This document shows positions 14,997-22,248 of a stretch of DNA of 29,403 nucleotides, one piece after another (the first letter of the stretch is position 1; each line of letters opens with the position of its first letter). This DNA is from Flemingiibacterium sp045635785. GTDB lineage: Bacteria > Bacillota > Clostridia > Oscillospirales > CAG-272. The notes beneath the pieces were generated by a model. The model was given only the letters and a program-made list of their open reading frames with translations, ran no database searches and had not been told where the DNA came from. The stretch lies in the NCBI GenBank assembly GCA_045635785.1, contig JAZTWJ010000027.1, positions 1 to 29,403 of the forward strand, given 5' to 3'. Both the position numbers and the translations under genes were made by a program.

Positions 14997-16715
14997 ATGA
15001 CCTACAGAGAAAATTACGAGCGTTGGCTCGCATCCGATAAGGTGGATGCCGCTTCCAAAGCGGAGCTTGCCGCCATCGCAAATGATGAGGAGGAAATCGA
15101 ATTTCGCTTTATCAAGGGCTTGGAATTCGGCACGGGCGGTCTGCGCGGTACCATGGTCGCCGGCATCAATGCCATGAATGTGTACACCGTTGCCCATGCG
15201 ACACAAGGTCTTGCCGATCTCATCAACAAGGAGGGCAAGGCGGAGCGCGGCGTTGCCATCGCCCACGATTCCCGCAACAACTCCGAGCTGTTTGCCAGAA
15301 CGGCGGCAGGAGTTTTAGCCGCCAACGGCATCCGTGTCAAAATATTTGACGGCATGCGTCCCACGCCGACGCTTTCCTTTGCTGTCCGCGCATTTGGCGC
15401 GATTGCGGGCATCAACATCACCGCATCCCACAATCCCAAGCAGTACAACGGCTACAAGGCATATTGGGAGGATGGCGCACAGCTTCCGCCCGATCATGCA
15501 AAAACCGTATCCGCATTCATCGAGGCGGCGGATATTTTCGACGACGTCAAGCAGATGGACTTCGATGAAGGCGTAAAGAGCGGTATCATCGAATTCATCC
15601 CGCCGTCCTTTGACGATGTGTATCTTGACCATGTTCTCGCCGAGGCGATCAATCCCGAAACGGTGAAAAAGGTTGCCGACGATTTGGAGATCGTATACAC
15701 GCCTCTCCACGGCGCAGGCTATAAGCTCGTCCCCGAGGCATTGCGTCGGCTCGGCATCAAGCATATTGATACCGTTGCGGAGCAGATGATCCCCGACGGC
15801 AATTTCCCCACCGCCGATTTCCCCAATCCCGAATATCCGCAGGTGTTTGAGCTTGGCATCAAGCTGGCGGAGCAGGTGGGAAGCGATCTCATCATCGCCA
15901 CCGATCCGGATGCGGACCGCGTGGGCATCATGTCCCGCGACAAATCCGGCAAGTTCAAGTGCCTTACCGGCAATCAGGTGGGCGCGCTTCTGCTTGATTA
16001 TATCATCACCGCCTACGAAGAAACCGGCATGCCCGAAAACCCTTACGCGGTCAAGACCATCGTCTCCACCGAAATGGTGACGAAGATGTGCGCCGAGCAT
16101 GGCATCCGTCTGTTTGATGTGTTGACCGGCTTCAAGTTCATCGGTGAGGTGATCAAAAAGTTCGAGACGACGGGACACGATAACTATATCTTCGGTTTTG
16201 AAGAAAGCTACGGTTATCTCAAGGGAACCTATGCCCGCGACAAGGATGCGGTCGTTTCCTCCATGCTGATCTGTGAGATGGCGGCATACTACAAGACAAA
16301 GAATATGACGCTCTGCGATGCGATGGATGCGCTGTACGAACGTTACGGCTACTATTATGAGGGGACCGCCAACATCTATATGGAAGGTCTTGACGGACTT
16401 GAAAAAATGCAGGCACTCATGGACCGTCTGCGTAAAAATCCGCCTTCCGAGCTGGCAGGCTACCGCATCATCGAGCGCCGCGATTATCAAACGGATACGA
16501 TTCTCGATGTTGATACGGGCAAGGTGACCTCCACCGGTCTTCCCACCTCCAATGTGCTCTATTACAAGACGGAGCCGGGCGATACCATCGTCATCCGCCC
16601 ATCGGGCACGGAGCCAAAGATCAAGATCTACATGCTCGCCAACGCCGAAAGCATGGATGCGGTCAAGGCAAAAATCGCCGCCTACGCAAAGGTCACCGAT
16701 ACTTGGATGGAATAA
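14997..16715 (+). CDS. pgcA: alpha-phosphoglucomutase/phosphomannomutase
   Basis: Interconverts glucose-1-phosphate and glucose-6-phosphate, linking the glycogen genes of this window to glycolysis. The 572-residue protein has LEFGTGGLRGTM near residue 45, the phosphoserine loop ITASHNPKQYNGYK near 140, the metal loop ATDPDADRVG near 300 and the sugar loop GFEESYGYL near 400. The phosphate-binding loop IRPSGTEPKIKIY lies near the C-terminus. I use the ATG at 14997, with GAAAGGGG about 8 nt upstream; an earlier in-frame codon would overlap the TSCPD gene. It ends the htpG-aroC transcription unit before a strong terminator. Confidence 0.93.
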   Translation: MTYRENYERWLASDKVDAASKAELAAIANDEEEIEFRFIKGLEFGTGGLRGTMVAGINAMNVYTVAHATQGLADLINKEGKAERGVAIAHDSRNNSELFARTAAGVLAANGIRVKIFDGMRPTPTLSFAVRAFGAIAGINITASHNPKQYNGYKAYWEDGAQLPPDHAKTVSAFIEAADIFDDVKQMDFDEGVKSGIIEFIPPSFDDVYLDHVLAEAINPETVKKVADDLEIVYTPLHGAGYKLVPEALRRLGIKHIDTVAEQMIPDGNFPTADFPNPEYPQVFELGIKLAEQVGSDLIIATDPDADRVGIMSRDKSGKFKCLTGNQVGALLLDYIITAYEETGMPENPYAVKTIVSTEMVTKMCAEHGIRLFDVLTGFKFIGEVIKKFETTGHDNYIFGFEESYGYLKGTYARDKDAVVSSMLICEMAAYYKTKNMTLCDAMDALYERYGYYYEGTANIYMEGLDGLEKMQALMDRLRKNPPSELAGYRIIERRDYQTDTILDVDTGKVTSTGLPTSNVLYYKTEPGDTIVIRPSGTEPKIKIYMLANAESMDAVKAKIAAYAKVTDTWME

Positions 16716-16766
16716 GCGCTTTCATTCAGAGCCCACAAAAAATGCGATCCCACACAAACAGCACGT

Positions 16767-16798
16767 CCGCTCCGCCGATTGACGGCGGAGCGGGTTTT
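16767..16798 (+). terminator. rho-independent terminator after phosphoglucomutase
   Basis: Perfect 11-bp GC-rich stem (CCGCTCCGCCG / CGGCGGAGCGG), 5-nt loop ATTGA, then GTTTTCT. It lies 51 nt after the stop. Confidence 0.85.
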
Positions 16799-16870
16799 CT
16801 GTATTGTGGGGGCCTACAAAAACTCGTGTCAAAAGAGGGCAAAAGCATCTCAAAATCGGCACGTTGCCTA

Positions 16871-16899
16871 TTGAAAATTTTTACAAAATGTGATATAAT
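16871..16899 (+). promoter_or_regulatory. sigma-A promoter of the MATE gene
   Basis: TTGAAA (16871-16876), a 17-nt spacer and a perfect TATAAT (16894-16899). It predicts a leader of about 105 nt before the MATE start. Confidence 0.8.
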
Positions 16900-16905
16900 G
16901 AAAGG

Positions 16906-17009
16906 AGTGATTTCCGCATCCGATAAATCGGTTTTGCGGATCGCTTCGCAAACCAACCACAATCCCCACATAAGGAGGCTTTTGCTTTGCAAAAGCGACG
17001 GTCATCAAT
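16906..17009 (+). promoter_or_regulatory. structured 5' leader of the MATE gene
   Basis: The leader holds three hairpins: CCGAT-AA-ATCGG (16920-16931), TTTGCG-8 nt-CGCAAA (16933-16952), then AAGGAGG (16972-16978) immediately followed by the perfect 7-bp stem CTTTTGC-TTT-GCAAAAG (16979-16995). Then comes CGACGGTCATCAAT and the start at 17010. Without folding, the SD is 31 nt from the ATG; with the last hairpin folded it is about 14. The layout matches the leaders of hpt and the zinc-ribbon gene. No known riboswitch class was recognised. Confidence 0.55.
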
Positions 17010-18425
17010 ATGAAACTGTTACGTCGGCTATATGCCCCCGATCATATGCTAAAGCCTGACCAAAGGCAAGAAGAAAGCTACAACACAAAAGAAATCTATC
17101 TGTCTTTCCTCAAAATTGCATGGCCTGCCACAGCGGAATCCTTCCTCATCGGTCTTGTCTCTTTTATCGACTCCATCATGGTCAGCACCATGGGACACGC
17201 CGCAGTTGCAGCCGTTGGCTTGACGGGACAGCCCCGCCTCATTTTCACTGCCGTATTTCTCGCGCTGAATGTGGGCGTTACTGCCATTGTCAGCCGCCGC
17301 AAGGGCGAAAATCGCAAGGCAGATGCCAATCGTTGCCTCGCACAAGCGGTGTCACTCTGTCTCATTCTCGGTCTGCTTCTTGTAAGCACTGCGTTCATCT
17401 TTACAAGGCCCATGCTGCTTTTCGCAGGCGCGGAAGCGGATACCATCGAGCAGGCAACCATCTATTTCCGCATCACCATGATCGGCTTGCTTTTCACATC
17501 CATCAGCATGGTGATCAACTCGGCACAGCGCGGCTCGGGCAATACGCGCATTTCCATGACCACCAACATCACCGCGAATATCATCAACTGCGTTTTCAAT
17601 GCCCTGCTCATCAACGGACTTTTCTTCTTCCCGAAGCTTGGCATTACCGGTGCGGCGCTGGCAACGCTGCTCGGCAATATCACCGCCTGCGCCATGTCTG
17701 TTTATTCGGTTTCCCACAAGGATCACTTCCTGCATCTTCGCATACAATCGCTCTTTCATTTTGACTCGGTCAATCTTTCGCTGATCGGCAAAATTGCAAG
17801 CTCCGCTGCCGTTGAACAGCTGTTTATGCGCTTTGGATTCTTTATGACGGCAAAGCTTGTCGCAGACCTCGGCACCGTGGATTTTGCAACGCATACCATC
17901 TGTATGAATATCTGCACCCTTTCCTTCTGCTTCGGTGACGGTCTGAATATGGCGGCATCCGCCCTCGTAGGACAAAATCTTGGCAAGCATCGCCCCGACC
18001 TTTCCATGATCTACGGAAAGACCGCACAGCGAATCGGCTTTCTCATCGCCATGTGTCTGTTTTTGCTGTTCACCTTGGGCGGCGAAATGATGATGGGCTT
18101 GTTCATGACCGATGAAGCGGAGGCGGATCTGATCATCCAAAAGGGTGTGCAGATCTTGGTTCTGTTGGCATTTATCTGCCCTGCGCAAATTTCGCAGGTT
18201 ATCTTTTCCGGCTGTGTACGCGGCGCCGGCGATACCAAATTCGCCGCCATCACCAGCTTTATCTGCATTGGCATTCTGCGTCCGTTTGCCACTTATTTAA
18301 TGTGCCACGTACTGCCCTTCGGTGTCATCGGCGCATGGCTTGCAATGACCGTCGACCAATATACCCGTCTCGCTTTGATGGCAAGCCGCTTCTCCGGCGG
18401 CAAATGGGCAAAGATCAAGGTTTAA
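17010..18425 (+). CDS. MATE-family multidrug/toxin efflux transporter
   Basis: The 471-residue protein is strongly hydrophobic with about 12 membrane helices. It shows MATE family features: a first helix with IAWPATAESFLIGLVSFIDSIMVSTMG, AAVGLTGQP, the duplicated second half GDGLNMAASALVGQNLGKHRPD and CVRGAGDTKFAAITSF. Such proteins exchange Na+ or H+ for organic cations or other compounds; the substrate cannot be predicted. The 31 N-terminal residues before the first helix are unusually long and charged. An alternative internal start at Met12 (ATG 17043-17048 region) is possible but lacks a Shine-Dalgarno. It has its own promoter and a structured leader; the hydrolase gene follows 27 nt downstream. 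Confidence 0.92.
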   Translation: MKLLRRLYAPDHMLKPDQRQEESYNTKEIYLSFLKIAWPATAESFLIGLVSFIDSIMVSTMGHAAVAAVGLTGQPRLIFTAVFLALNVGVTAIVSRRKGENRKADANRCLAQAVSLCLILGLLLVSTAFIFTRPMLLFAGAEADTIEQATIYFRITMIGLLFTSISMVINSAQRGSGNTRISMTTNITANIINCVFNALLINGLFFFPKLGITGAALATLLGNITACAMSVYSVSHKDHFLHLRIQSLFHFDSVNLSLIGKIASSAAVEQLFMRFGFFMTAKLVADLGTVDFATHTICMNICTLSFCFGDGLNMAASALVGQNLGKHRPDLSMIYGKTAQRIGFLIAMCLFLLFTLGGEMMMGLFMTDEAEADLIIQKGVQILVLLAFICPAQISQVIFSGCVRGAGDTKFAAITSFICIGILRPFATYLMCHVLPFGVIGAWLAMTVDQYTRLALMASRFSGGKWAKIKV

Positions 18426-18452
18426 GCTTCAACATAAAAAGGGGTGATGTGA

Positions 18453-19310
18453 ATGTTCAAACGCATGGCGACAATTCTTCTGACGGTGCTGATGCTCCTT
18501 CTTTGCGCCTGCGGAGAAGCCGCGCAGAATACGCACATCGCAGAAAACACCGTTACCTACAAGCGAACCCTGACGGATAAGCTCTCCATAGAACTGCTGC
18601 GTCCCGAAACGACGGTCGAATCCGCGCCCTGCGTGTTGGTTTTTCATGGCGGCGGTTGGATCTCGGGCGCAAAGGATCAGTTTTATCTTGAATTTGAACC
18701 TCTCTGCTCCATGCTGCGCGATGGCGGCTTCACCGTGATCGGTGTGGATTATCGACTTGCGATCGACGGAAGAAGTTGGGAGGATTGCCTTGACGACTGT
18801 ATGGACGCCATTTCCTTTGTCAAAAAGAATGCGCGCAGACTTGGCATTGACAGCAGAAAGATTGGCGTCATCGGCTATTCTGCAGGCGCACATTTGGCAT
18901 TGATGAGCGCCATCAAAACGCAGGACATCGCGCTCTGCGTATCTCTATCCGGCCCCACCAACCTAACCGTTCAGAATGACAGCCCCTTTTATTCGGATGC
19001 CCTCGCCTATTATCTCGGGCAGGCATTTGACACAAAAAAGCTCTCCAATGCCAGCCCAACGGCTCAGCTAACCGGAAAAACAAAGACAGCCTTTTTGATG
19101 GTCAGCGGCAAGGAGGATCCTGTAATTCTCCCCACCCATTCCGAAAGCTTTGCAAAAGAAGCGGCATCTCTGCGGGTGGATGCGGAAACCATGCTTGTGG
19201 ATGGATTGACCCATTCCTATGACTCCTTCGCGGACATACAGACGCTGTCGGCAGATATCACCGCATGGATCCGCACGCATTTTGAAAACGAAGAGATTCC
19301 CCAAGAATAA
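18453..19310 (+). CDS. lipoprotein alpha/beta hydrolase (esterase/BD-FAE-like)
   Basis: The 285-residue protein has a lipoprotein-type signal (hydrophobic core to residue 17, lipobox LCAC with Cys20 as the likely lipidated residue). An alpha/beta hydrolase fold follows: the oxyanion motif HGGGW (65-69), the nucleophile elbow GYSAG (Ser143), a probable acid Asp222 in SGKEDP and catalytic His254 in GLTHSYDSF. This resembles the hormone-sensitive-lipase/BD-FAE type esterases that act on acylated small molecules or polysaccharide side chains at the cell surface; the substrate is unknown. AAAGGGGTG precedes the ATG. It is probably cotranscribed with the MATE gene. No clear terminator follows before the tRNA promoter. 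Confidence 0.88.
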   Translation: MFKRMATILLTVLMLLLCACGEAAQNTHIAENTVTYKRTLTDKLSIELLRPETTVESAPCVLVFHGGGWISGAKDQFYLEFEPLCSMLRDGGFTVIGVDYRLAIDGRSWEDCLDDCMDAISFVKKNARRLGIDSRKIGVIGYSAGAHLALMSAIKTQDIALCVSLSGPTNLTVQNDSPFYSDALAYYLGQAFDTKKLSNASPTAQLTGKTKTAFLMVSGKEDPVILPTHSESFAKEAASLRVDAETMLVDGLTHSYDSFADIQTLSADITAWIRTHFENEEIPQE

Positions 19311-19402
19311 ATTCCGATTCACCGTATAAATAAGCAGCGGTTTTATGATGCTTGATCCCTCTTTTAACGTGGAAAATTTTTCGAAGAATATGATAAAACC
19401 CC

Positions 19403-19431
19403 TTGACAAACGAAAAGAGATATGGTATAAT
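19403..19431 (+). promoter_or_regulatory. consensus promoter of the tRNA operon
   Basis: Perfect TTGACA (19403-19408), a 17-nt spacer and perfect TATAAT (19426-19431), 20 nt before tRNA-Arg. It is the strongest promoter in the window. Confidence 0.9.
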
Positions 19432-19451
19432 ATTTTACGTTGATTGAGCAT

Positions 19452-19528
19452 GTACCTGTAGCTCAGCCGGATAGAGCAACTGCCTTCTAAGCAGTAGGTC
19501 GGGGGTTCGAGTCCCTCCAGGTACGCCA
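19452..19528 (+). tRNA. tRNA-Arg (anticodon UCU)
   Basis: A 77-nt cloverleaf with CCA encoded. Acceptor stem GTACCTG pairs with CAGGTAC, D-arm GCTCAGCCGGATAGAGC, anticodon stem ACTGC/GCAGT around loop CTTCTAA (anticodon TCT), T-arm GGGGGTTCGAGTCCCTC-type, discriminator G. It reads AGA/AGG. Confidence 0.95.
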
Positions 19529-19541
19529 ATAGATTCCATTT

Positions 19542-19619
19542 GGTGGATGTAGCTCAGTTGGTTAGAGCGCCAGGTTGTGGCCCTGGAGGTCGAGGGTTCG
19601 ACCCCCTTCATTCACCCCA
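19542..19619 (+). tRNA. tRNA-His (anticodon GUG)
   Basis: Acceptor stem GTGGATG pairs with CATTCAC (one G-T). The extra 5' G (-1, position 19542) faces discriminator C19616, the hallmark of tRNA-His. Anticodon stem CCAGG/CCTGG around loop TTGTGGC (anticodon GTG), T-loop TTCGACC, CCA encoded at 19617-19619. It lies 13 nt after tRNA-Arg and is cotranscribed. Confidence 0.95.
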
Positions 19620-19622
19620 TGC

Positions 19623-19650
19623 AAAAAGCACCGCATATGCGGTGCTTTTT
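19623..19650 (+). terminator. bidirectional-looking terminator of the tRNA operon
   Basis: Perfect palindrome AAAAAGCACCGCAT / ATGCGGTGCTTTTT, with a GC-rich stem flanked by A5 and T5, three bases after tRNA-His. It could also stop minus-strand transcripts. Confidence 0.92.
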
Positions 19651-19688
19651 CTATTGTCTATGGTAAATTATATACCGCAAAAGCAAAC

Positions 19689-19718
19689 ACAGACGGCTGC
19701 AATCACACAGCCGTCTGT
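19689..19718 (-). terminator. terminator of the flavodoxin-like gene
   Basis: An 11-bp perfect stem (ACAGACGGCTG / CAGCCGTCTGT) with an 8-nt loop, 20 nt after the minus-strand stop at 19738. On the minus strand it is followed by GTTTGCTTTTGC, a broken T-run. Confidence 0.7.
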
Positions 19719-19737
19719 TTGTATTCATCTGATAAAA

Positions 19738-20157
19738 TTATGCGAGAGATGCGGAAATCTTATCCATCCAGTCGATGACTGCCTTCTTTTCCTCATCCTT
19801 GACGCCCTTCAGGAACGGAATGCCGCCCTTGACATAAAGAACATCCTCGATAACATTGGAGCCGGCATCCTTAACCGATTCAATCAGCACATTTGCGCCT
19901 TCTGCAGGACCGTCGATGATGAATGCAACGTTGGCAGTTCTTGCCTTGGTCAGCTCCTTGCAGAACAGGATCAGCGCGTTTGCGGGATCCTTGGAAACGG
20001 ATGCCAGAATGACAACGAGTCTCTCCTTGTCGCAGGAATATGCAGGCGGAATGCTGTCCATGCAATTGATCTTTTCGGTTGCATAGTTGTCGGTAATGAT
20101 CTGAGCCATCGTCTTGATCTTACCCTTGCCGGTAAAATGAAGCACACGCATTTTCAT
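19738..20157 (-). CDS. short flavodoxin-like protein
   Basis: The 139-residue protein begins MKMRVLHFTGKGKIKTMAQIIT, the position of the flavodoxin phosphate-binding loop, but reads TGKGK rather than the usual T-x-T-G-N-T. An alternating beta/alpha pattern follows (LVVILASVSKDPANALILFCKEL; NVAFIIDGPAEGANVLIESVKDAG; VIEDVLYVKGGIPFLKGVKDEEKKAVIDWMDKI). The C-terminal KGGIPFLKG...EEKKAVIDWMDKI is typical of flavodoxin-family and fldP-like hypothetical proteins. FMN binding is uncertain. I chose the ATG at 20157 because of GGGAGGA about 10 nt upstream. It is monocistronic with its own promoter and terminator. Confidence 0.72.
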   Translation of the reverse strand: MKMRVLHFTGKGKIKTMAQIITDNYATEKINCMDSIPPAYSCDKERLVVILASVSKDPANALILFCKELTKARTANVAFIIDGPAEGANVLIESVKDAGSNVIEDVLYVKGGIPFLKGVKDEEKKAVIDWMDKISASLA

Positions 20158-20247
20158 GATAATAATCCTCCCGAATTTCGGCAACAAATTTTTCTACCCA
20201 TTTTCGTTGCCAAAAAATGGGGACGTACACAACGTATTACGAGTATT

Positions 20248-20276
20248 ATTATAGCATAATATTGAGGGAAATTGAA
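20248..20276 (-). promoter_or_regulatory. promoter of the flavodoxin-like gene
   Basis: Perfect TATAAT (20248-20253 on the minus strand) with TG one base upstream (extended -10), 17 nt from a weak -35 TTCAAT (20271-20276). The leader of about 85 nt contains a GGCAAC...GTTGCC inverted repeat (20178-20211) just upstream of the Shine-Dalgarno. Confidence 0.65.
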
Positions 20277-20349
20277 GCGTTTTTCCGTAATTTCTCTTTT
20301 TTCGGCCATTCCAACAATTTTCACCACAAATTATGTGCACGATGCACAA

Positions 20350-22248
20350 CTATCGTAGGAGGAAGTATTCAATCTCTCCCGATTGCACCGCTGTGCCCTT
20401 AGAATCAGACAAAAGACGCTCCGCTTCACCATCGAAGGCAGGCTCCCATGTCCGCGCGGAAAGATTGACCGCCGCCGCAAAGGTCATGCCGCCGCCTTGC
20501 CGCACCAAAAGGAATCGCCCCGCATCGCCCGTTTCGGGCATAGAAAGCGTGCCGTCCGCAAATACGGGAAGAGACCTGCGAATCGCACCGATCTTGCGGT
20601 AAAACGCTGTCAGATCCGCATCTTCGCGTCCCCAAATGAAGGGCATGCGGTTGAAGGGATCGCGTCCGCCCTCCATTCCCGCCTCATCGCCATAATATAT
20701 GCAGGGAATGCCGGGGAATGTCGCCAGCAACGCCCATGCGATTTTCAAACGAGCCTTCGCCCTCTCCATTTGAGGCGGTGACAGGCGAAAGACGGAAAGC
20801 TCTGCATTTGACATATGTTCCGTACCCGTTTCCGCCAATACAGTGAGGATGCGCGCGGTATCATGGGTGCCGAGAAAATTCATCAGCACATGAGACACCG
20901 ACTCGGGATAGTGATTCCAAAGCTCCGCCGCCGTTTCTCGCAAACGTTGGCAGTCACGGGTAAGAAGAAAGGCGATCAGCGCATCCTTCAAGGGATAGTT
21001 CATCACCGAATCTAACTGTTTCCCTCTAAAGTACCGCCGTCTGCTATCATACGCCACCTTATTGGATGCATCCTCCCAAACCTCGCCGAGGATCAGCGAA
21101 TCGCGCTTCTCCGCCTTCGCCGCCTCACGAAGTTCGTCAAGAAAAACATCCGAAAGCTCATCCGCCACATCCAAACGCCAGCCGTCAATACCCCGCGACA
21201 GATACCGCCGAATGATGCCTCGCTCGCCGCAGATGAAGCTGCGCCATGATTTTTCCGTACTGTCCACAGCAGGAAGAATTTGTATATCCCACCAACAGCG
21301 ATACTTGCTCGGATAATCCGTGAAGCTGTACCATTTGTAATAGCGGGATTTTTGCGAGTGATAGGCGCCAAGGCCCTGATAATGCCCGTACTTATTGAAA
21401 TAGCGGCTGTCTGCGCCGGTGTGATTGAACACACCGTCCAAAATCAGCTTCATGCCGCGCCTGTGGCATTCCGCGATCAAATGCTCGAACGCCGCTTCGC
21501 CGCCAAACATGCGGTCAATTTTACAATAATCGCCGGTATCGTACTTGTGGTTGGATGCGGCTTCAAAGATGGGACAGAGATACAGCGTATCCACGCCTAA
21601 TGAGACGATATAGTCCAGCTTTTGAGCAACGCCCCACAAATTGCCGCCGAAAAAGAGATTGTTCGCCACTGCCCCACCGGGGACCTCAGCAAATTGTGGC
21701 ACACCGTTCTCCCAATCGGGCTCATAAAGCTTGCCCGCATCGGGCGAGATCGCCCGTCCGCCGTCATGGAAGCGGTCGACGAAAATTTGATACATCATTC
21801 CGCCCCGAAAACGTGCGGGTGCGGTATAATCCTTCGCATAAACGGTCAATTGCGTGCATACCGCATCGGCAAGATTCGGCGTCACATGGCCATTTCGCTC
21901 GGAGTATAGCGTGCCGTAGACCGTCTCCAATACGAAGGTATGATAAAACAGCCCGCTTTCGCCGTCAAGGCAAAGCGAATCAAGCGAAAGCGTCACCGAA
22001 AAAACATCGTGCGCGTCGCCGAACGCCTCTAATTTGGCTGGGTATTCATGCACCGACATATCGTCGTCCCGATACAGTCGAAGCACCGCACTTTCCGCGC
22101 AAAATGCACGCGGCACTCTTACCTTGAGGGTAAGCGTGTCATCCGATGCAAAAGCGCCATTGCCACCAACATCACCGCGCTTTTCTGAGATCTTTTCATA
22201 AAGCACGCGCAACTTCGGCAGATCGTTTATCGTTTGAAAAGCAAGCAT
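20350..22248 (-). CDS. GH13 neopullulanase/cyclomaltodextrinase-type alpha-amylase
   Basis: Cytoplasmic (no signal peptide) glycoside hydrolase of family 13, probably cutting alpha-1,4 and/or alpha-1,6 bonds in maltodextrins released from glycogen. The roughly 632-residue protein has an N-terminal beta-sandwich region (about 38-145) and the start of the barrel GGMMYQIFVDRF. Catalytic regions I-IV follow: DGVFNHTG (near 272), DGWRLDVADE with nucleophile Asp near 360, ILGEVWE with acid Glu near 389, and FLGTHDTAR near 462. The C-terminal beta domain includes GRFLLVRQGGG. The start is ATG at 22248, sharing its A with the glgP stop (TGATG); a GTG one codon earlier is also possible. There is no Shine-Dalgarno, so coupling to glgP is likely. 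The stop is TAG, showing that TAG is a normal stop here. Confidence 0.88.
   Translation of the reverse strand: MLAFQTINDLPKLRVLYEKISEKRGDVGGNGAFASDDTLTLKVRVPRAFCAESAVLRLYRDDDMSVHEYPAKLEAFGDAHDVFSVTLSLDSLCLDGESGLFYHTFVLETVYGTLYSERNGHVTPNLADAVCTQLTVYAKDYTAPARFRGGMMYQIFVDRFHDGGRAISPDAGKLYEPDWENGVPQFAEVPGGAVANNLFFGGNLWGVAQKLDYIVSLGVDTLYLCPIFEAASNHKYDTGDYCKIDRMFGGEAAFEHLIAECHRRGMKLILDGVFNHTGADSRYFNKYGHYQGLGAYHSQKSRYYKWYSFTDYPSKYRCWWDIQILPAVDSTEKSWRSFICGERGIIRRYLSRGIDGWRLDVADELSDVFLDELREAAKAEKRDSLILGEVWEDASNKVAYDSRRRYFRGKQLDSVMNYPLKDALIAFLLTRDCQRLRETAAELWNHYPESVSHVLMNFLGTHDTARILTVLAETGTEHMSNAELSVFRLSPPQMERAKARLKIAWALLATFPGIPCIYYGDEAGMEGGRDPFNRMPFIWGREDADLTAFYRKIGAIRRSLPVFADGTLSMPETGDAGRFLLVRQGGGMTFAAAVNLSARTWEPAFDGEAERLLSDSKGTAVQSGEIEYFLLR

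Noticed and set aside
15315..16490. A 391-codon minus-strand frame opposite phosphoglucomutase
   Set aside because: Shadow of pgcA; composition is His/Ile/Gly rich and it lacks any family motif.
16703..17059. Possible small protein starting at the ATG at 16898 in the MATE leader
   Set aside because: The ATG overlaps the -10 box, so it would lie upstream of the transcript start. The translation (MKGVISASDKSV...) has no recognisable features and follows the hairpins.
19540..20259. Plus-strand open frame starting inside tRNA-His
   Set aside because: It runs over the tRNA, a terminator and the antisense of the flavodoxin-like gene, with no Shine-Dalgarno.
20334..20348. TGTGCA-CGA-TGCACA hairpin just after the amylase stop as a terminator
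   Set aside because: The stem has only 6 bp and no T-run follows on the minus strand, so I do not call it a terminator.
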